Shown in pieces: positions 51,493-59,596 of a stretch of DNA of 64,000 nt (its first letter is position 1; the number at the start of each line of letters is the position of its first letter). Source of the stretch: Pseudotabrizicola algicola (GTDB lineage: Bacteria > Pseudomonadota > Alphaproteobacteria > Rhodobacterales > Rhodobacteraceae); assembly GCF_010915705.1 (NCBI RefSeq), contig NZ_JAAIKE010000009.1, forward strand, positions 1-64,000. Direction: 5' to 3'. Under the pieces are notes generated by a model that was not told where the DNA came from, ran no database searches, and saw nothing but the letters and a program-made list of their open reading frames with translations. The translations under genes and the position numbers were made by a program.

Positions 51493-53621
51493 CTTCGCCC
51501 CCGTGCGGCGTCCCGCCGCATCAGCTCATAGAGCTGCTGAAGGTGGTGGATCTCCGCCGGGCGGAGATCCGGGTTCCTTGATTTGAGCTTCGCCAAGGCT
51601 GTCCCGAGGGTCCGATCCCCGGAGAAGACGTTGCGTTCGCGTGCGAACGCCTCCATCACCTCGGCGTGCCGGAAGAGGAGCTCAAGCCGCTGCACGGACG
51701 TGTCCGGGAGCGGGGGAAGCGGGGCCGGGTCCATCACCTTCGGTACCGGCGTCTCCGCGGAACGGGCCATGATTCCGGCTGGACCGTGCCCGAACGTCTC
51801 CATCGAGGACAGGAGGTGGGTGAGTGCATTTCGCAGGTTGTCCGGCGCAGGCCCATTCGAGCGGATGATCCACTCTAGACCGGCGCGCGCGTTCGGGGAG
51901 AGAAGGGTCTTCGTCTTCCCGTCACCCAGCCGATCAAAATAATCGATGATCGCCCGTGCGGCGGGGGCGCCGGACTGCAACAGCAGGTCAAGCGTCGTCC
52001 GGGCCCGATTGGGAGGGGCGGCCGTTCCTGCGGCTGGAGACCGGGGGGGAGGGGTGATGATGACGCGGGGTGGGACCGTAGCCGGTCCGGCGGGACGCGG
52101 GGCCGGACCGGCAGGCGCGCGAGCCTCCAGATCAAATTGGGGCTGGACGGGCGGGTCCCGTCTCGGCGGGGTTGCGGCATATGCACGTTGCGGGGGAGAA
52201 TAGCGCGGCTGAGAAGATCTGGGCCGATACACTTTCGTGTAAGCGGAGGTCTGACGGGAATACTCCACGTCGGCGTTGATCATATCCCTCACCCAGCGCT
52301 TCCAGGTCTCAATGGACCCGTTTGTCGGGCTGCCATGCGCCCGGGACGCGGAGTCCCGACGGTTGTCCGAGGCGCGCATGATCTCCTCGCAGTCGTAACC
52401 CTCTTGGAACATCTTTGGTGCCATCGGGTCATCCTTGTGAAACACATGTGTCCGGTAACTGTGACACCCGTCTACCATGATCTTATCCCCGATCCGCATG
52501 ATGAGCAGGGAGGTGTTTGAGGAGGGGCGGGCCGCCTGAAAACCGAACCGGCTGTCGGCGTTGCGGGCGTCCTCCCGCATCAGGTTCTGGCGCGCATAAG
52601 TGAACGCCTGCGATGAGAATGCGACCCAGGCCGCATCAATCTTCCCCTCATCGAAGAGCTGAAGCCAGAAGTTGCGCCGGGGCGGCCACATCGCGTTCTT
52701 CTGCGCCGCGTCCACCACACCAGTGAAGAATCGCATGTCCTCGCGGGTGAGCCAGCGGTGGATGACTTCCATGTGTGCCCGGCCGATCCCGGCCCAGACC
52801 CCGCCGGACCGGATACGGGGGTCCCCGTACATCTCGATCAGCGCCTCGACGAGATGGGACCGGAGCTGATCGGACGGGGCCTTGTTGATCCACGGGCTAG
52901 TCAGCGCCTCGATTGCCTGCTCCGCTCCGATCGTGCGGGCGTCACGACCCGGGGGGCGGATCCAATCGATGTACCAGTCGATCCGGGCCCGCCCGGTGAG
53001 CTCGGGCGCGACCAGCGCGGAGAGGACCTCATGCGCCCGCTCCATGAGACCGGGCCCGTGCGGGTTCCGCAAGCCGGTCCGGCTCAGTTCAAGGAACGGG
53101 TCCGTCATCCGGACCATCCGAGACGCGAGTCGGCGCGGTCCGTCTGCCGCGTCCAGAAGCTCCGGCACCCCCTCCAGGAGGCCTCGCACGGACAGGCTCA
53201 TCCTACCCCGTGCGGCATCAAGCGCAGAGGCGATAGACCGGGTGTGCACCCCGTTCGCCACATAGCTCTCGAGATAGACCGCGAACAGCCCGGACAGAAA
53301 CGTCTCCGATTGGGAGGCGCGCAGCTCCTCAATAAGGAAGTTGCGGGCCTGCGTAAGGTCCGCCCTGTCGCGCCGTTCCGGGTCGAAAACCGCCGAGGCG
53401 GCCGCGAGGACGAAGGAAATCCGGGCGTTCTCCCAGTCGTCATTGGCGACCCGGTCACGAAGACGAACGGCGAGCGCCTCACGTTCGCGGGGGTTCACGT
53501 TTACGGCGACGTCCGGCCAGCGTTCGTGAACCTTCTGGACCGCCGTCTCGATGTAGCGCAGCTCCGGAACCGCTGGCGGGTTGAACCGGGTCAGCCGGGT
53601 GATCGCGTCATCGAGCCTCAT
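51489..53621 (-). CDS. zorC: Zorya type I component ZorC (EH-signature)
   Basis: The 710-residue protein is placed as ZorC between ZorB and ZorD. The segment MRIGDKIMVDGCHSYRTHVF near 375-395 looks like the EH-signature region. A Pro/Arg-rich linker (about 470-550) separates it from a helical C-terminus. In the known system ZorC binds DNA and supports ZorD. Identification rests on synteny, size and the EH-like segment. It overlaps both neighbours by ATGA. Confidence 0.85.
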   Translation of the reverse strand: MRLDDAITRLTRFNPPAVPELRYIETAVQKVHERWPDVAVNVNPREREALAVRLRDRVANDDWENARISFVLAAASAVFDPERRDRADLTQARNFLIEELRASQSETFLSGLFAVYLESYVANGVHTRSIASALDAARGRMSLSVRGLLEGVPELLDAADGPRRLASRMVRMTDPFLELSRTGLRNPHGPGLMERAHEVLSALVAPELTGRARIDWYIDWIRPPGRDARTIGAEQAIEALTSPWINKAPSDQLRSHLVEALIEMYGDPRIRSGGVWAGIGRAHMEVIHRWLTREDMRFFTGVVDAAQKNAMWPPRRNFWLQLFDEGKIDAAWVAFSSQAFTYARQNLMREDARNADSRFGFQAARPSSNTSLLIMRIGDKIMVDGCHSYRTHVFHKDDPMAPKMFQEGYDCEEIMRASDNRRDSASRAHGSPTNGSIETWKRWVRDMINADVEYSRQTSAYTKVYRPRSSQPRYSPPQRAYAATPPRRDPPVQPQFDLEARAPAGPAPRPAGPATVPPRVIITPPPRSPAAGTAAPPNRARTTLDLLLQSGAPAARAIIDYFDRLGDGKTKTLLSPNARAGLEWIIRSNGPAPDNLRNALTHLLSSMETFGHGPAGIMARSAETPVPKVMDPAPLPPLPDTSVQRLELLFRHAEVMEAFARERNVFSGDRTLGTALAKLKSRNPDLRPAEIHHLQQLYELMRRDAARGRR

Positions 53622-54700
53622 TCAGACCCCCCGGCCGCCCGGAGAGCGTCAAGGCGGCGGCCGATCTCCTCGACCTCCTCAACGGTGCTCGGGGCGTACA
53701 TGATGATCCTCAGGTCGATCCGCCGGTTCGCGGCCTTCCCCTCTGTGGTCGCGTTGGTCTCGATCGGCCGCATCTCCCCGTAACCGGACACGGACATGAC
53801 CGGCTGACCCCGAAGGTTCTCATGGGCCAAGATCGTCCGGTCCTCGTCCAGCATGACCAGCAGGGTCGCGTTTGCCCGATCTGTTGACAGGCGGAGGTTG
53901 TTGAGGTCGGACCCGTCCGTATCCGTGTGCCCCTCTATCTGGACCGCCTCGATCAGCGCGTTTCCGCTGTCACACCCCTCGCCGCGGCTCGCCCGGTCCC
54001 CGAGTGTGAAACAGACTAGGATCTCATCCAGCAGGCGCCCCATCGTGTTGACGATCTGCCGCTGCCGCTGCTCAAGCTGGCTGGACCCGCTCCGGAACAG
54101 GCCCTCCCCCTGGAAGCGGAGCGCGTCCTGTTCCGGGCTGATGACCACCTGAAGGTCAGGAAACTCGATCAGGAGCCGCTCGCGTAGCTCGATCAGGATC
54201 TCCCGGCGCTGCTCGATCGCCTGGGCCAGATAGGCCTCCAGAGGGTTGACCTGCTGCAACCGGGCCAGCCGCTCGAGAAGCTCGTCCCGTTCCAGCGTTA
54301 CGTCGTCGAGCTCGCGCTGAAGCCGATCCACCAGCGCCTCAAGCTCCCGGATCCGCTCGAGAAGATCGGCGTTTTCCGACCGGAGCCTGTCCCGCTCCTC
54401 GATCGCCGCATTGCGCTCGGAGATCGCGGCGTCGCGCGCCTCGCGTGCCGCGTCCCGCTCCGTGATGGCGGCGTCCCGTTCCGCCTCAAGCCGCCGGATA
54501 TCCGCCCGCGCCTCCCGGAGATTATTGAGGATCACGTTGAACTGATCCCGCGGGACCGTGTCCTGGCTGCTGAGCTGGGTGGCGAAGAAGGCGAGCAGGA
54601 TCATCACGATCAGGAGGAAGCTGATCGTCATGTCAGTCATCGTGACGAAGACGGACTCTTCCTCCTCCTCTTGGGTCCGCCGCCGAACGAGCCCCCGCAT
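53618..54700 (-). CDS. zorB: Zorya ZorB, MotB/OmpA-like
   Basis: The 360-residue protein has an acidic cytoplasmic start, then DMTISFLLIVMILLAFFATQL, a membrane helix with Asp23 at its edge, where ZorB and MotB carry the ion-channel aspartate. A long Arg/Glu-rich coiled coil follows (about 50-165). The C-terminal OmpA-like peptidoglycan-binding domain (IEGHTDTDGSDLNNLRLS near 250, GYGEMRPI near 306) anchors it to the wall. With ZorA it forms the proton-driven motor. Confidence 0.92.
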   Translation of the reverse strand: MRGLVRRRTQEEEEESVFVTMTDMTISFLLIVMILLAFFATQLSSQDTVPRDQFNVILNNLREARADIRRLEAERDAAITERDAAREARDAAISERNAAIEERDRLRSENADLLERIRELEALVDRLQRELDDVTLERDELLERLARLQQVNPLEAYLAQAIEQRREILIELRERLLIEFPDLQVVISPEQDALRFQGEGLFRSGSSQLEQRQRQIVNTMGRLLDEILVCFTLGDRASRGEGCDSGNALIEAVQIEGHTDTDGSDLNNLRLSTDRANATLLVMLDEDRTILAHENLRGQPVMSVSGYGEMRPIETNATTEGKAANRRIDLRIIMYAPSTVEEVEEIGRRLDALRAAGGSE

Positions 54701-54702
54701 GA

Positions 54703-56751
54703 TCAGCGCCTCGACTCAGGAAGGAACTTCTCGGCCCGGTCCACGATCTCGTGCATCTTGTCGATCGCCGGGGCGAGTTCCCCGTTCATGGTGCGAACGT
54801 GCCCGAACAGGGTGTCCACGGCGGTCCGGACGTGCTTAGTGAACTCCTCAAAGGCGGACCCGAGTTTTTCGTCCATGTCGTCGATCTGCTCGCGCTGGCG
54901 CTCGATCTGGGTCAGCGCTTCCCCCAGCTTCGCAAGGGTCGCCTCGAGGAGCTTCTGCTCCGCGCCAAGGGCCGACTTCGCCGCGTCGAGGATCCGCACG
55001 GCCCCCTCAGCTGTCTCCCGGGCGCTCCGGGTGACCGTGTCCGCGGCCCGCTCCGTGCTTTTCGAGAGGCCAGCCACTGCCGTCTCGATCTGTTCCACGC
55101 TGCCCCGGATAGGTCCGGCCGCGGCCGCAAGCTCACGCGAAGCGGCTGTGACGGTCTGGGCCGCGTCACGGGTCGCCTCCCCTCCGGCCCGGATGTTCCC
55201 GGCCGCGGTCGCGATCTGCCCGGAGCCGTCCTTCAGGCGGGTCGCCATCTGGTCCAGCTGCTCCACAACCTCGCTGATCGGGTCGACCAGGTCTTGACGC
55301 AGCTTGTCCCCGAAGGACCCGGTGGCGCTCAGGAGGTCCGCCCCGCTACGAGAGACCGCCTCGACCAGCTCCTTACCAGCCAGGCTCACGGCGCCGCTGA
55401 CCTCCACCCCGGCCGTCTCCATCCTGGACCGGACCGCAGCGGAGCCGGATTCGGCCGCCGCCTCAAGCCGCTCCTTGAAGCTGTCCGCGGACGTCCGCAT
55501 CGCGTCGGCCGCCTCCCGAAGCGCGTCCGCCCCCTCGGACGTGTTGCGCCGGATCCCCTCGAGCGTCTCGTTCATGATGCCGAGGAGCCTCTCGGCGCCC
55601 GCGTTCAGCGTCCCGTCCGTCGTTTCCGCGGCGGAGGCGAGGCGAGCCGTCAGGTCCTCTGCGGCCCGGGCGAGCCGGGCGACGGAATTCTCCATCTCCT
55701 CGCCCATTCGGCCGGAGCTCTGGTCCATCCGGTCCGAGAGGCGGGCGATCTTCTCGCCGGCCGCTGAGAGCTGGGTGCTCGCCTCGGAGAGCGCCCGTCC
55801 GACGTCGTCGGAGAACCGGGATGACAGGTCGTTCACCATTTGCCCGACTCCGTCGGCGCCAGCCTTCCCGACCCGATCGAGAAGCGGTGCCATCGCGGCC
55901 CCGATCGAGGAGGCGATAGATTCTGGGATCTCCTTGCGCAGCGGCTCGCCGAGCTTCTCGACCAGCTCAAGCCCGATCCGCTTGAAATTGTCCTCCTGAC
56001 CGCGGGCGATCGCCAGCTGTTTGAGGGCGACGCCCTCGAGGCTGACGAAGCTGAGGCGCTCCTCGAGGCGCGCACACAGCAGATGGATTGATCGTTCGAT
56101 CCGGCCCATGGAGACCCGGAGTGTGATCGTGAACAGGATGGACGCCAAGAGGCCGGTCAAGGACATGATGAACTTGGCGGACGCCGCCCCGAGCAGGTCG
56201 TTCAGCGCGCCCCTCATCTCTTCCGGCGTCGCCTCAATGCTGAGACCGCTCCCGATCGCCTGCAACGCAGAAATGAGCCCGAGGAAGGTGAGCAGGAGGC
56301 CGACGGACACGAAAAGGCCCGGCAGGTGGCGATGAAACCCCGGACCATAATGGAGGTCTTCCAGATTGAAGAAGCCGGAAGGACGAACGCTATTGCGCAG
56401 GACTGGCGGGGTGACTGTTTCGTCAAGAACTAGCGTCTCACGGAACTCCGACCAGGCAGCGGTGATGTGGACATACCCTTTCAATGTGCGACGAGTCTTT
56501 ACCTCGGAATCGATACGCGGGGACTGGGCGGTGAAGTCCTCTTCGTTCGCTGTTTTCTTGATAAGCTCGTCTAGCCAGCGCAGGGTGGTGAGCTTCCGGC
56601 GGGTCGTTAGGACCACCATGGCCAAAGACAGGACCAGCCAGCAAAGGATCAGAATGGAGATCCAGCCGGGCATTTGCTCCTGGGTTAGGAACGAGGAGAC
56701 CCAGAAAATGAACTGGGACATGCTCGTCCCGATACCGCCGATAAACTCCAA
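54703..56751 (-). CDS. zorA: Zorya ZorA, MotA/ExbB-like with long tail
   Basis: The 682-residue protein has an N-terminal membrane helix (about 20-42), two further helices (GLFVSVGLLLTFLGLISAL near 145-165 and TGLLASILFTITLRV near 200-215) typical of MotA/ExbB, and a roughly 460-residue Ala/Glu-rich helical tail that in Zorya forms the intracellular rod. It heads the operon. The TTG start has AAGGGAAG upstream; the internal ATG at 56721 lacks one. Confidence 0.92.
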   Translation of the reverse strand: MEFIGGIGTSMSQFIFWVSSFLTQEQMPGWISILILCWLVLSLAMVVLTTRRKLTTLRWLDELIKKTANEEDFTAQSPRIDSEVKTRRTLKGYVHITAAWSEFRETLVLDETVTPPVLRNSVRPSGFFNLEDLHYGPGFHRHLPGLFVSVGLLLTFLGLISALQAIGSGLSIEATPEEMRGALNDLLGAASAKFIMSLTGLLASILFTITLRVSMGRIERSIHLLCARLEERLSFVSLEGVALKQLAIARGQEDNFKRIGLELVEKLGEPLRKEIPESIASSIGAAMAPLLDRVGKAGADGVGQMVNDLSSRFSDDVGRALSEASTQLSAAGEKIARLSDRMDQSSGRMGEEMENSVARLARAAEDLTARLASAAETTDGTLNAGAERLLGIMNETLEGIRRNTSEGADALREAADAMRTSADSFKERLEAAAESGSAAVRSRMETAGVEVSGAVSLAGKELVEAVSRSGADLLSATGSFGDKLRQDLVDPISEVVEQLDQMATRLKDGSGQIATAAGNIRAGGEATRDAAQTVTAASRELAAAAGPIRGSVEQIETAVAGLSKSTERAADTVTRSARETAEGAVRILDAAKSALGAEQKLLEATLAKLGEALTQIERQREQIDDMDEKLGSAFEEFTKHVRTAVDTLFGHVRTMNGELAPAIDKMHEIVDRAEKFLPESRR

Positions 56752-56788
56752 CTTGTTCTTCCCTTCCGCTCACGTCCCGAATTCGGTT

Positions 56789-56811
56789 GTTCTCGTACAA
56801 TTCATGAGAAC
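56789..56811. promoter_or_regulatory. Inverted repeat upstream of zorA
   Basis: GTTCTC and GAGAAC form an inverted repeat with an 11-base spacer, 38 bases before the zorA start. It could be the operator of the Zorya operon, perhaps for the nearby WYL regulator. Confidence 0.4.
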
Positions 56812-56878
56812 CTTAACTCCAGCTACGGCTAACCATTGATAATCCACATCTATCTGCCCGAAAAGCGCACCAGTGTTC

Positions 56879-57114
56879 TCAGGGTTCGGCGTCTGCCTTT
56901 TTCCGGATCTTTTGGCTCTCCGGGTCGTATTCCAGCTCGTGCAAGTTCCCGTCCCGGATCGCCTGTACTGCCCGGCTCACGTGCTCGGGCAGCACGTAGA
57001 ACCACTCCCGCGGGTATTGTCTGTCGCGAGCGCGAAGTCGAAGGGGAACTCGATCGGTTCATAAGGCTTGGCCGCGAGGGCTGCGAGCGCGTCGTAGATT
57101 TCAGCCGGGTTCAC
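56879..57114 (-). pseudogene. Scar: N-terminus of a DNA methyltransferase joined to a foreign C-terminus
   Basis: A GTG at 57114 opens NPAEIYDALAALAAKPYEPI followed by EFPFDFALATDN, which I recall as the start of large class I DNA methyltransferases of defence systems; it stops at 56977 after 45 residues. From about 57014 another frame reads REWFYVLPEHVSRAVQAIRD and ends at 56879. The two pieces join near 57014 in different phases, as expected for a deletion junction. Confidence 0.55.
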
Positions 57115-57118
57115 GCAC

Positions 57119-57247
57119 TCACCTCACGCAAAGCCTGAAGGAGTCGCCCACCAGTGCCGTATCGGACTCGGTTGAACGGACGCGTCGGTTCCTATACGCG
57201 CGGACCCAGTCACTGGCTCGCGTGATGATGTCAGCAAGGGAGATCAT
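57119..57247 (-). CDS. 42-residue basic protein between regulator and scar
   Basis: The ATG at 57247 overlaps the WYL stop (ATGA). The product starts ISLADIITRASDWVRAYRNR and is a short amphipathic helix with a basic middle. The overlap suggests translational coupling with the WYL gene. Its function may have served the lost downstream gene. Confidence 0.55.
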   Translation of the reverse strand: MISLADIITRASDWVRAYRNRRVRSTESDTALVGDSFRLCVR

Positions 57248-58107
57248 CGCTGGTATCCTATGATGCTGTTCCGGTTCAAAAGCACGATCAGTTGGTCCTG
57301 GGGCTTCCTGGCAGCAGGATCGGTATCGAGCCCCAGCCGCCGGAGCGCGTAGTAAAGCAATGCCCGTCGAACCCTGATCTCTGCCTTGCCACCGGTCATT
57401 CCGTAGTCGAGCGCGATCACCTTGGCTTGCGTATCGGACAGGGCAGGGTGGGGGCCGATTTCCAGCGTTGCGAAGGTGTGCCAGTCCTGATCGCTCTCGG
57501 CCAGAACGTCGGACGCGCGCGATGCGCGGATGTCGAGGATCCGGGACAGCAGAAAATCCTTGAACATCTCGTCGGTCACGCAGAACGCACGGGCGTGCCA
57601 GCGGAAGCCGTCGAAGGCGATGGCATGTGGCGCGATCCAGCGCCACCGGGGCTCCGGATTGGACAGGGACTGGTACTGCACCTCGATCGCCTCGGACCGG
57701 CGGATCGCGTCGACCACGGACCGAAGGGTTGCAGGATCGACGCCACGCGCCGGGGTGGGGGCGGAATCGTAGGCGGGCAGACCTGCGATCCAGCAATCAT
57801 CCTGATCGAGGATGCCGTCGGCGACCGATCGCAGCTGGGCCAGGTATCGACCAGCATCGAGCTTGTCGAACACCGGTTTGAAGCCTGGCTGGCGCACATA
57901 GGTCCGCAGGCTGCGGTCATAGTCCATGTTGTTGGGGGCGAGGCCGATGTAGCGGCTCAGATCGGAGGATGCCTGGTTCACCGACAGCCCGAACTGCGTC
58001 ATCACATCGCTGCGGTTCACATGCCCCTCCCAGAACAGGCGGAACTCGATGAACTCGAGCCTTTGCTCGACCCCCCAACGAAGCTCCGACCTGTCGTTGC
58101 TCACCAC
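57244..58107 (-). CDS. WYL-domain regulator (BrxR/CapW-like)
   Basis: The 287-residue protein has an N-terminal winged helix (about 10-60; RLEFIEFRLFWEGHVNRSDV and a following recognition helix), a WYL domain at about 130-205 (IEVQYQSLSNPEPRWRWIAPHAIAFDGFRWHARAFC), and a WCX-like C-terminus. This order is that of BrxR/CapW repressors, which control defence operons by ligand binding. GTG 58107 is preceded by GGGAGAG. It lies upstream of the methyltransferase scar and of Zorya on the same strand. Confidence 0.85.
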   Translation of the reverse strand: MVSNDRSELRWGVEQRLEFIEFRLFWEGHVNRSDVMTQFGLSVNQASSDLSRYIGLAPNNMDYDRSLRTYVRQPGFKPVFDKLDAGRYLAQLRSVADGILDQDDCWIAGLPAYDSAPTPARGVDPATLRSVVDAIRRSEAIEVQYQSLSNPEPRWRWIAPHAIAFDGFRWHARAFCVTDEMFKDFLLSRILDIRASRASDVLAESDQDWHTFATLEIGPHPALSDTQAKVIALDYGMTGGKAEIRVRRALLYYALRRLGLDTDPAARKPQDQLIVLLNRNSIIGYQR

Positions 58108-58128
58108 GCTCTCCCGTCATCGGTCGAT

Positions 58129-58147
58129 GCGCATGGAAATTATGCGC
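58129..58147. promoter_or_regulatory. Inverted repeat upstream of WYL gene
   Basis: GCGCAT and ATGCGC form a perfect six-base inverted repeat with a seven-base spacer, 22 bases before the WYL start codon. It is a candidate site for autoregulation. Confidence 0.45.
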
Positions 58148-58225
58148 GCCCAATTTCTGGGCTTTCTTCGACCGTAGCCGCGCGATGCTTGGGGATCAAT
58201 CGAAAAGGGAAGGGATTGCGCGCAA

Positions 58226-59380
58226 TTATCCCAAGGATTGCCGCAGGTTCTGCGCGACGGCGTCAGCCGCCATCCGCACTGGTTCCGCCGCGAGATGGGC
58301 GTACCGCGCCGTGGTCTGGACCTGCGTGTGGCCAAGGAGCTTGCCGATCATCGGCAGGCCCTGACCCGACGCGACGGCCGTCGACGCGAAGGTGTGGCGC
58401 AGGTCGTGGATGCGGACGTCCTTGACCCCGGCACGGGCACGGACGCGCTGCCAGAATGGTTGCAGATCACTCAGCGGTTTGCCGGGCAGGGTGCCAGTAA
58501 TTACCCACGGGTTGCCGTCGACGCGCTGGGCGCCCCGCAGCAGGTCTGCCACCGGCTGGCCGACGTGGCCGACCTTCGCCCCAGTCTTGGAATCCGGCAG
58601 GCGCAGGGCAGGGACGTCAAGATCGACATAGGACCACTTCAAGGACATGATCTCGTTCAGGCGGCATCCGGTCAGGATCAGCAGGCGGGCGGCGAGGATT
58701 GCCGAGGGCAGTTCCACCCCTTCCGCTTCCATTTCGCGCAGCACCTCGCCGATCCGGCGCAGCTCGGCCGCGCTCAGGAAGCGTTCGCGCTTTTCCTCGG
58801 GGTATTTCCGGATGTGCTTGCGCGGGTTGGTCCCGTCCGGACGCAGTCCCCACATCTCGGACAGGCTGAACATCTTCGAGATCACCTCGAGGCAGCGGTT
58901 GGCCTGATAGGGGATGTGCCGCAGGTCGTGGTGGAACTTTGCGACATCCGCCCGTGTGACCCCCGTGACCGTCAGTTGTCCCAGTGCGGGCAGGATGAAG
59001 CGCTGCAGGTTCCGGCGATACTCCTTTCCCGTGCTGGCCTTCACGCGGATGGCGATGTGTTCCTTGTCGAACCTCTCGGCCAGTTCCTTGATCGTGATCG
59101 CCTTGCGCCCTGCGTCGCGTTCCGCAGCAGGGTCCTGCCCGTTGCGCGCAGCGGCCACGATGGTGATGGCGCGGGTGCGCGCCTGCTCGCAGGTCAGCAC
59201 GGTGCTGGGCCCCAGGCTGATCCGCCGCGACCGGCGTCCGGCGCGGTATTGCACGACGTAGCCTTTGCGCCCGCTTGGCAGCACCCGAAGTCCGAAGCCG
59301 GGGATGTCGCTGTCCCAGACGAAGTATTCGGCGGCTTGGGCTTCTGCGGCGTCGACGATGCGCTTTGTGAGTTTGGGCAT
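58226..59380 (-). CDS. int: Tyrosine recombinase integrase
   Basis: The protein has 384 residues from ATG 59380; the longer frame to 59554 has no support. It has a DUF4102-like N-terminus (LTKRIVDAAEAQAAEYFVWD, then PGFGLRVLPSGRKGYVVQYR), a SAM-like core-binding domain, and the catalytic residues: Arg in LTGCRLNEIMSLKW, HDLRHTFAS, and LGHTQVQTTARYAHL with the Tyr nucleophile near residue 360. Integrases of this type use tRNA 3' ends. It lies 1.8 kb from the right attachment repeat and points away from it. Confidence 0.93.
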   Translation of the reverse strand: MPKLTKRIVDAAEAQAAEYFVWDSDIPGFGLRVLPSGRKGYVVQYRAGRRSRRISLGPSTVLTCEQARTRAITIVAAARNGQDPAAERDAGRKAITIKELAERFDKEHIAIRVKASTGKEYRRNLQRFILPALGQLTVTGVTRADVAKFHHDLRHIPYQANRCLEVISKMFSLSEMWGLRPDGTNPRKHIRKYPEEKRERFLSAAELRRIGEVLREMEAEGVELPSAILAARLLILTGCRLNEIMSLKWSYVDLDVPALRLPDSKTGAKVGHVGQPVADLLRGAQRVDGNPWVITGTLPGKPLSDLQPFWQRVRARAGVKDVRIHDLRHTFASTAVASGQGLPMIGKLLGHTQVQTTARYAHLAAEPVRMAADAVAQNLRQSLG

Positions 59381-59596
59381 GGGAGTGGCTTCCGGGTTCT
59401 CTGGCTTCCACAGTGCGCAATGCGGATGCATAGTCAACGAACACATTGATATTGCGTATAAAAAGGAAATTCCGCGCAATTTCACGCAGGGGCTGCTTCG
59501 CAGTCGTGAGCGGAAACGATGGCCCGCACGAATCAGAACGCAGGTTCCGGTCACCCATTCGCGCTGCTAAGGTCCGCGAAAAGAAACGGAATCCCG

